Source: Flavobacterium psychrophilum (GTDB lineage: Bacteria > Bacteroidota > Bacteroidia > Flavobacteriales > Flavobacteriaceae). From it: a stretch of 11,277 nt of DNA. Of the stretch, positions 7,458 to 11,277 are shown in pieces (position 1 is the stretch's first letter; each line of letters begins with the position of its first letter). Both the position numbers and the translations under genes were made by a program. The stretch is taken from NCBI GenBank assembly GCA_945897545.1, contig CAMDGJ010000081.1, forward strand, positions 1 to 11,277. Direction: 5' to 3'. Below the pieces are notes generated by a model. The model worked only from the letters and a program-made list of their open reading frames with translations. It made no database searches and had not been told where the DNA came from.

Positions 7458-7461
7458 AAAT

Positions 7462-8691
7462 ATGTTATACTACTTATTTGAATATTTAGACAAAACAATG
7501 GACATTCCTGGTACAGGAGTTTTTCAATACATAACGTTTAGATCAGCATTAGCATTAATGTTATCCTTGCTTTTATCTACCATTTATGGAAAAAGAGTTG
7601 TTGGGTTTTTACGAAAACAACAAATAGGCGAATCGGTAAGAGAACTTGGGTTAGCAGGTCAAAACGAGAAAGCTGGAACTCCAACAATGGGAGGATTGAT
7701 TATCATATTTGCCACATTGATTCCAGTGCTGCTTTTTGCCAAGCTACAAAACATTTATATAGTATTACTAATTGTAACTACTCTATGGATGGGAACCATC
7801 GGTTTCATTGATGATTACATCAAAATTTTCAAAAAAGACAAACAAGGATTAAAAGGAATTTTCAAGGTTTTTGGGCAAGTTGGTTTAGGATTGATTGTAG
7901 GCTATGTGCTTTATTTTAATCCCACAGTAACTATAAGAACTGATACTGCTAATAGCGATATCGTTAAGGTGACATCTGAAAATGTAATTAAGCAAGCACC
8001 AGTTTACGAAAAATCAACTGCAACAACAATTCCCTTCTTTAAAAATAACGAATTTGATTATGCTGAATTATTGGCTTGGACAGGCGAAGGATATGAAAAT
8101 TGGGCGTGGTTAATTTTTATTCCAATGGTGATTTTTATTATCACGGCAGTTTCAAATGGAGCGAATCTAACGGATGGAATTGATGGTTTAGCCGCAGGAA
8201 CCTCGGCGGTTTCGGTCTTGGCATTGGGGATTTTTACGTTCGTATCTGGGAATATTATTTTTTCTAATTATTTGAATATAATGTACATCCCATATTCAGG
8301 AGAAATGACTGTTTTTATAGCTGCTTTTGTTGGAGCATTAATTGGTTTTCTTTGGTATAATTCCTATCCGGCAACTGTTTTTATGGGTGATACAGGAAGT
8401 TTGACTATTGGTGGAGTGATAGCAGTTCTTGCGATTGCCGTTAGAAAAGAGTTGTTGATTCCTTTATTATGTGGGATATTTTTGGTCGAAAATTTCTCTG
8501 TGGTTTTGCAAGTGGCTTATTTCAAATATACCAAAAAACGATTTGGCGAAGGCCGAAGAATATTTCTAATGGCGCCTTTGCATCATCATTATCAAAAGAA
8601 AGGCTATCACGAAAGTAAAATTGTAACTCGATTTTGGATTGTGTCTATAATGTTAGCCATTTTGTCAATCGTGACTTTAAAATTAAGATAA
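7462..8691 (+). CDS. mraY: MraY, phospho-MurNAc-pentapeptide transferase
   Basis: MraY moves phospho-MurNAc-pentapeptide from UDP to undecaprenyl phosphate at the inner face of the cytoplasmic membrane, forming lipid I. It is a 409-residue, about ten-span membrane protein with all family motifs: GTPTMGG (72-78), FIDDYIK (115-121) with the aspartate pair, [10 protein letters not shown] (235-244), FMGDTGS (307-313) and the PLHHHYQ histidine motif (372-378). It is about 50 residues longer than E. coli MraY. The extra sequence is in the periplasmic loop between spans 4 and 5 (about 153-212), polar and rich in T, S, K and E; the PFFK part of that loop (191-194) is shared with E. coli. The start follows murE by 4 bases; the stop overlaps murD (TAATG). 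Confidence 0.97.
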   Translation: MLYYLFEYLDKTMDIPGTGVFQYITFRSALALMLSLLLSTIYGKRVVGFLRKQQIGESVRELGLAGQNEKAGTPTMGGLIIIFATLIPVLLFAKLQNIYIVLLIVTTLWMGTIGFIDDYIKIFKKDKQGLKGIFKVFGQVGLGLIVGYVLYFNPTVTIRTDTANSDIVKVTSENVIKQAPVYEKSTATTIPFFKNNEFDYAELLAWTGEGYENWAWLIFIPMVIFIITAVSNGANLTDGIDGLAAGTSAVSVLALGIFTFVSGNIIFSNYLNIMYIPYSGEMTVFIAAFVGALIGFLWYNSYPATVFMGDTGSLTIGGVIAVLAIAVRKELLIPLLCGIFLVENFSVVLQVAYFKYTKKRFGEGRRIFLMAPLHHHYQKKGYHESKIVTRFWIVSIMLAILSIVTLKLR

Positions 8692-10025
8692 TGAGATTAG
8701 TCGTTTTAGGCGGTGGCGAAAGCGGAATTGGAACTGCAATTCTTGGAAAGAAAAAAGGATACGATGTTTTTGTATCTGATTTTGGAAAAATAAAACAAAG
8801 TTACAAAGAAGTTCTTATTACAAACGATATAGCTTGGGAGGAAGAAACCCATACAGAAGCACTGATTTTGAATGCAGATGTGGTGATGAAAAGTCCAGGA
8901 ATTCCAGAAAAAGTACCAATCGTAAAAAAATTGGTTGAAAAAGGAATTTCGGTGATTTCAGAAATTGAGTTTGCTGCGCCGTTTACAAATGCAATGACAA
9001 TAGGAATCACGGGAAGTAACGGCAAGACCACTACCACAATGCTGACGCATCATTTGCTGAAATCGGCGGGATTAAATGTCGGATTAGGAGGAAATATCGG
9101 AAAGAGTTTTGCTTGGCAAGTTGCTGATGATAAATATGATGCATACGTTCTGGAATTGAGCAGTTTTCAGCTGGACGGAATCATAAATTACAAGCCGCAT
9201 ATTGCCATAATTACCAATATAAGTCCAGATCATTTAGACCGATACGATTACAAATATGAAAATTATATTGCTTCTAAATTTAGAATAACTAGGAACCAAA
9301 CCGAGGAAGATTTCCTTATTTATGATGCAGATGACGAAGCCATCTCAGAATGGTTAAAAAACAATAAAACAAAAGCCCAATTAATTCCTTTTTCGTTAAC
9401 AAAAACATTCGAAAAGGGAGCATTTATAAAAAACAAAAAAATGGAAGTAAACATCATCAACGAAGAAGAATTCACAATGGAGACTGAAACTATGGCACTT
9501 GAAGGACAGCATAATATGAAAAATGCAATGGCAGCAACTTCTGTGGCAAAATTGATGAAAATCCGAAATGCAACAATTAGGGAAAGTTTATCCAATTTTC
9601 AAGGTGTGGAACACCGTTTGGAGAAAGTGTTGAAAATTCAAAATGTGCAATATATCAACGATTCGAAAGCCACAAACGTGAATGCCACTTTTTTTGCTTT
9701 GGACAGTATGAATACTCCAACAGTTTGGATTGTGGGTGGTGTAGACAAAGGAAATGATTACAACGAATTGATGTCGTTAGTTCGCGAGAAAGTAAAAGCC
9801 ATCATTTGCCTTGGAGTTGATAATAAAAAAATCATTGATGTTTTTGGCACTGTGGTCGACATAATGATTGAAGTTACAAATATGGAAGATGCAGTGAAAA
9901 TGGCGCAACGATTAACCGAAAAAGGGGATTCAGTGTTGTTGTCACCAGCTTGCGCCAGTTTTGATTTATTCGAAAATTACGAAGACAGAGGAAATCAATT
10001 CAAACAAGCAGTTAGAAATTTATAA
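8691..10025 (+). CDS. murD: MurD, UDP-MurNAc-L-Ala:D-glutamate ligase
   Basis: MurD adds D-glutamate to UDP-MurNAc-L-Ala in the cytoplasm with ATP. The 444-residue protein shows GGGESGIG (7-14), the start of the UDP-binding Rossmann domain; the ATP loop GSNGKTTTT (108-116); ELSSFQLD (155-162); NISPDHLDRY (176-185); a probable carbamylated lysine, Lys196 in ASKFRI; EHRLE (307-311); NDSKATN (323-329); and the C-terminal SPACASFDLFENYEDRG (418-434). The start is ATG 8691, which overlaps the mraY stop as TAATG and puts the glycine loop at its usual N-terminal place. The frame is open further upstream to a TTG at 8634, but that adds 19 residues lying inside mraY and not part of the family. Confidence 0.97.
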   Translation: MRLVVLGGGESGIGTAILGKKKGYDVFVSDFGKIKQSYKEVLITNDIAWEEETHTEALILNADVVMKSPGIPEKVPIVKKLVEKGISVISEIEFAAPFTNAMTIGITGSNGKTTTTMLTHHLLKSAGLNVGLGGNIGKSFAWQVADDKYDAYVLELSSFQLDGIINYKPHIAIITNISPDHLDRYDYKYENYIASKFRITRNQTEEDFLIYDADDEAISEWLKNNKTKAQLIPFSLTKTFEKGAFIKNKKMEVNIINEEEFTMETETMALEGQHNMKNAMAATSVAKLMKIRNATIRESLSNFQGVEHRLEKVLKIQNVQYINDSKATNVNATFFALDSMNTPTVWIVGGVDKGNDYNELMSLVREKVKAIICLGVDNKKIIDVFGTVVDIMIEVTNMEDAVKMAQRLTEKGDSVLLSPACASFDLFENYEDRGNQFKQAVRNL

Positions 10026-10027
10026 AA

Positions 10028-10093
10028 AGGTTTTTGGTTTTAGGTGCTAGGTCTTTGACCCAAAACCCAAAACCCAAGACCCAAAACCTAAAA
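10028..10093 (+). repeat. Heptad-periodic inverted repeat before ftsW
   Basis: The 69-base murD-ftsW gap is almost wholly a 7-base-periodic repeat. The left arm has four units of type rGGTTTT (10028-10055: AGGTTTT, TGGTTTT, AGGTGCT, AGGTCTT); after a 3-base centre the right arm has five units of type CCCAAAA (10059-10093: CCCAAAA twice, CCCAAGA, CCCAAAA, CCTAAAA). The arms are roughly complementary, so the RNA can fold into a long imperfect hairpin in more than one register: AGGTTTT (10028-10034) pairs perfectly with AAAACCT (10083-10089), and GGTC (10050-10053) with GACC (10057-10060). The hairpin ends about five bases before the ftsW ATG. No T run follows, so it is not a standard terminator. 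Confidence 0.9.
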
Positions 10094-10094
10094 A

Positions 10095-11277
10095 ATGAAA
10101 GAACTAGTAAACAATCTAAAAGGAGACAGAGTAATATGGTCATTCGTGGCTTTATTAGCGTTGTTTTCGTTTATGCCTGTTTTTAGTGCGAGTAGTAATT
10201 TGGCATATTTGAATCACGGAACCGGAAATACAATTAGTTATTTGCTCAAACATTTGGCTCATATTTTCATTGGATTTGTTATCATTTATTGGGTTCATAA
10301 AGTGCCTTACCATTATTATAGGGGGATTTCTAAAATTGCATTACCTATTGTATGGATATTATTGGGATATACAATGATAAAAGGAACCGTTATTGCTGGC
10401 GCAAATGCCAGTAGGTGGATTCAAGTTCCATTCATTGGGATCACTTTTCAAACCTCAACATTAGCTGCTATCGTTTTATTGCTATTTGTAGCAAGATATT
10501 TATCCAAAAAAAGAGAAGAAGAAATTAGGTTTCAAACCTCGCTTATTGAACTTTGGTTGCCAGTCTTTGTAACCTTACTGTTTATTTTACCTTCCAATTT
10601 TTCAACGGCAGCATTGATTTTTTCAATGATATTAATGTTGACTTTCGTTGGTAAATATCCTTTGAAGTATTTAGGTTTTATTATTGGAGCTGGTATTGCA
10701 GCATTGGCTTTGTTTGTTTTATTGGCCAAAGCTTTCCCTGACTCTCATTTGTTTAGTAGAGTCAATACTTGGGAAAGTAGAATTGAAAACTTTAGCACTA
10801 ACAAACCCGGAGAAGATGATTACCAAATCGAAAAGGCTAAAATTGCAATAGCTTCTGGAGGAGTTTATGGCTTAGGTCCAGGAAAAAGCATTCAAAAAAA
10901 TTTCTTACCACAATCATCATCTGATTTTATATATGCTATAATAGTTGAAGAATATGGACTTGTAGGCGGATTTGGAGTTTTGTCAATGTATCTTTTGTTG
11001 TTTTTCAGATTTGTGATAGCTGCTCATAAAGCAACTACTTTATTCGGAAAATTATTAGTAGTCGGGCTGGGTTTTCCAATGATTTTTCAAGCAATGATCA
11101 ATATGGCAGTTGCCGTAGAATTATTACCAGTAACGGGCCAAACTCTACCTCTCATTAGTAGTGGAGGAAGTTCAATCTGGATGACGTGCATTGCTTTGGG
11201 AATCATCTTAAATGTAACCAAAAAAGAAGAAGAAATTGCCCAAGAATTAAGCGATAAAGCCAGAAGAGAAGCGGCTT
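10095..11277 (+). CDS. ftsW: FtsW, SEDS peptidoglycan glycosyltransferase, 3'-partial
   Basis: FtsW is the septal SEDS-family polymerase that extends glycan strands from lipid II in the membrane, working with FtsI. From ATG 10095 the frame is open for 394 codons and runs off the window with no stop. It shows multiple hydrophobic spans beginning with SFVALLALFSFMPVF, and SEDS motifs: GANASRWI (102-109), DYQIEKAKIAIASGG, LPQSSSDFIYAIIVEEYG with Asp277 at the position of the catalytic aspartate of RodA/FtsW, and GQTLPLISSGGSS (348-360). The visible C-terminus is a charged cytoplasmic tail (KKEEEIAQE), so little of the protein is missing. RodA is a possible alternative, but the dcw position and the DFIYAIIVEE context favour FtsW. 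It is the only gene of the operon preceded by a long gap. Confidence 0.95.
   Translation, partial: MKELVNNLKGDRVIWSFVALLALFSFMPVFSASSNLAYLNHGTGNTISYLLKHLAHIFIGFVIIYWVHKVPYHYYRGISKIALPIVWILLGYTMIKGTVIAGANASRWIQVPFIGITFQTSTLAAIVLLLFVARYLSKKREEEIRFQTSLIELWLPVFVTLLFILPSNFSTAALIFSMILMLTFVGKYPLKYLGFIIGAGIAALALFVLLAKAFPDSHLFSRVNTWESRIENFSTNKPGEDDYQIEKAKIAIASGGVYGLGPGKSIQKNFLPQSSSDFIYAIIVEEYGLVGGFGVLSMYLLLFFRFVIAAHKATTLFGKLLVVGLGFPMIFQAMINMAVAVELLPVTGQTLPLISSGGSSIWMTCIALGIILNVTKKEEEIAQELSDKARREAA

Noticed and set aside
8634..8690. Longer murD start at TTG 8634 adding 19 residues
   Set aside because: The extension lies inside mraY, is not part of the MurD family, and ATG 8691 overlaps the mraY stop in the same TAATG way as gldB/gldC.
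10028..10089. Heptad hairpin before ftsW as an intrinsic terminator
   Set aside because: The stem is interrupted by many mismatches, A residues rather than T follow it, and the ftsW start codon is only five bases away.
10059..10093. CCCAAAA array as a CRISPR or origin iteron array
   Set aside because: Units are only seven bases with no spacers, no cas or replication gene is nearby, and no DnaA-box pattern is present.
10532..10729. 65-codon minus-strand frame opposite ftsW
   Set aside because: The plus strand there encodes continuous FtsW membrane spans; the antisense product is a low-complexity lysine/asparagine/isoleucine peptide.
1..11277. A hidden defence, toxin-antitoxin or mobile system
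   Set aside because: Every long frame belongs to a recognised housekeeping or motility gene, apart from the one hydrolase; gaps are short and hold no transposase, integrase, repeat ends or small toxin-like pairs.

Overview
The window is a stretch of a low-GC Bacteroidota chromosome, almost certainly a Flavobacterium or close relative. Four things point there: a gldB-gldC gliding pair at the left edge, TAnnTTTG-type promoter boxes, A-rich leaders in place of Shine-Dalgarno sequences, and the gene content of the division and cell wall (dcw) cluster. No foreign or mobile gene is visible. I see no tRNA, rRNA, IS element or CRISPR array.

Layout. Positions 1-407 hold the last 23 codons of gldB and all of gldC on the plus strand. 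They end at a strong hairpin (421-453) that lies between convergent genes and best fits termination of the minus-strand operon. Positions 496-1914 hold a minus-strand pair: an alpha/beta hydrolase followed 30 bases later by the ribosome-assembly GTPase EngB. Positions 1915-2284 are a divergent control region with a minus-strand promoter box for the hydrolase, a small perfect palindrome, and, next to mraZ, four GTGGT boxes with helical phasing that look like the MraZ operator. From 2285 to the right edge runs one plus-strand dcw operon: mraZ, rsmH, an ftsL-like gene, a class B PBP with a PASTA domain (ftsI), murE, mraY, murD and ftsW, which is cut by the window edge.

How the genes work together. 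MurD and MurE add D-Glu and meso-diaminopimelate to the cytoplasmic UDP-MurNAc peptide. MraY links the finished pentapeptide to undecaprenyl phosphate to make lipid I. FtsW (glycan polymerase) and FtsI (transpeptidase) are the matched pair that builds septal wall, with the FtsL-like protein as their probable bitopic partner. RsmH modifies 16S rRNA, and MraZ is the cluster's DNA-binding regulator. murF is not between murE and mraY, where E. coli has it, so it must be elsewhere. Genes from mraZ to murD overlap or are separated by at most 17 bases. The only real break is the 69-base murD-ftsW gap, filled by an unusual 7-base-periodic inverted repeat.

This is mainly a conserved housekeeping region and I do not see an undescribed multi-gene system. 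The items most worth following are the phased MraZ boxes, the TTG start of mraZ in a T-rich leader, and the heptad repeat with G-quadruplex potential directly before ftsW. The ftsW reading frame is open to the window edge, and the true murD start is at 8691, not at the longer possible TTG at 8634.
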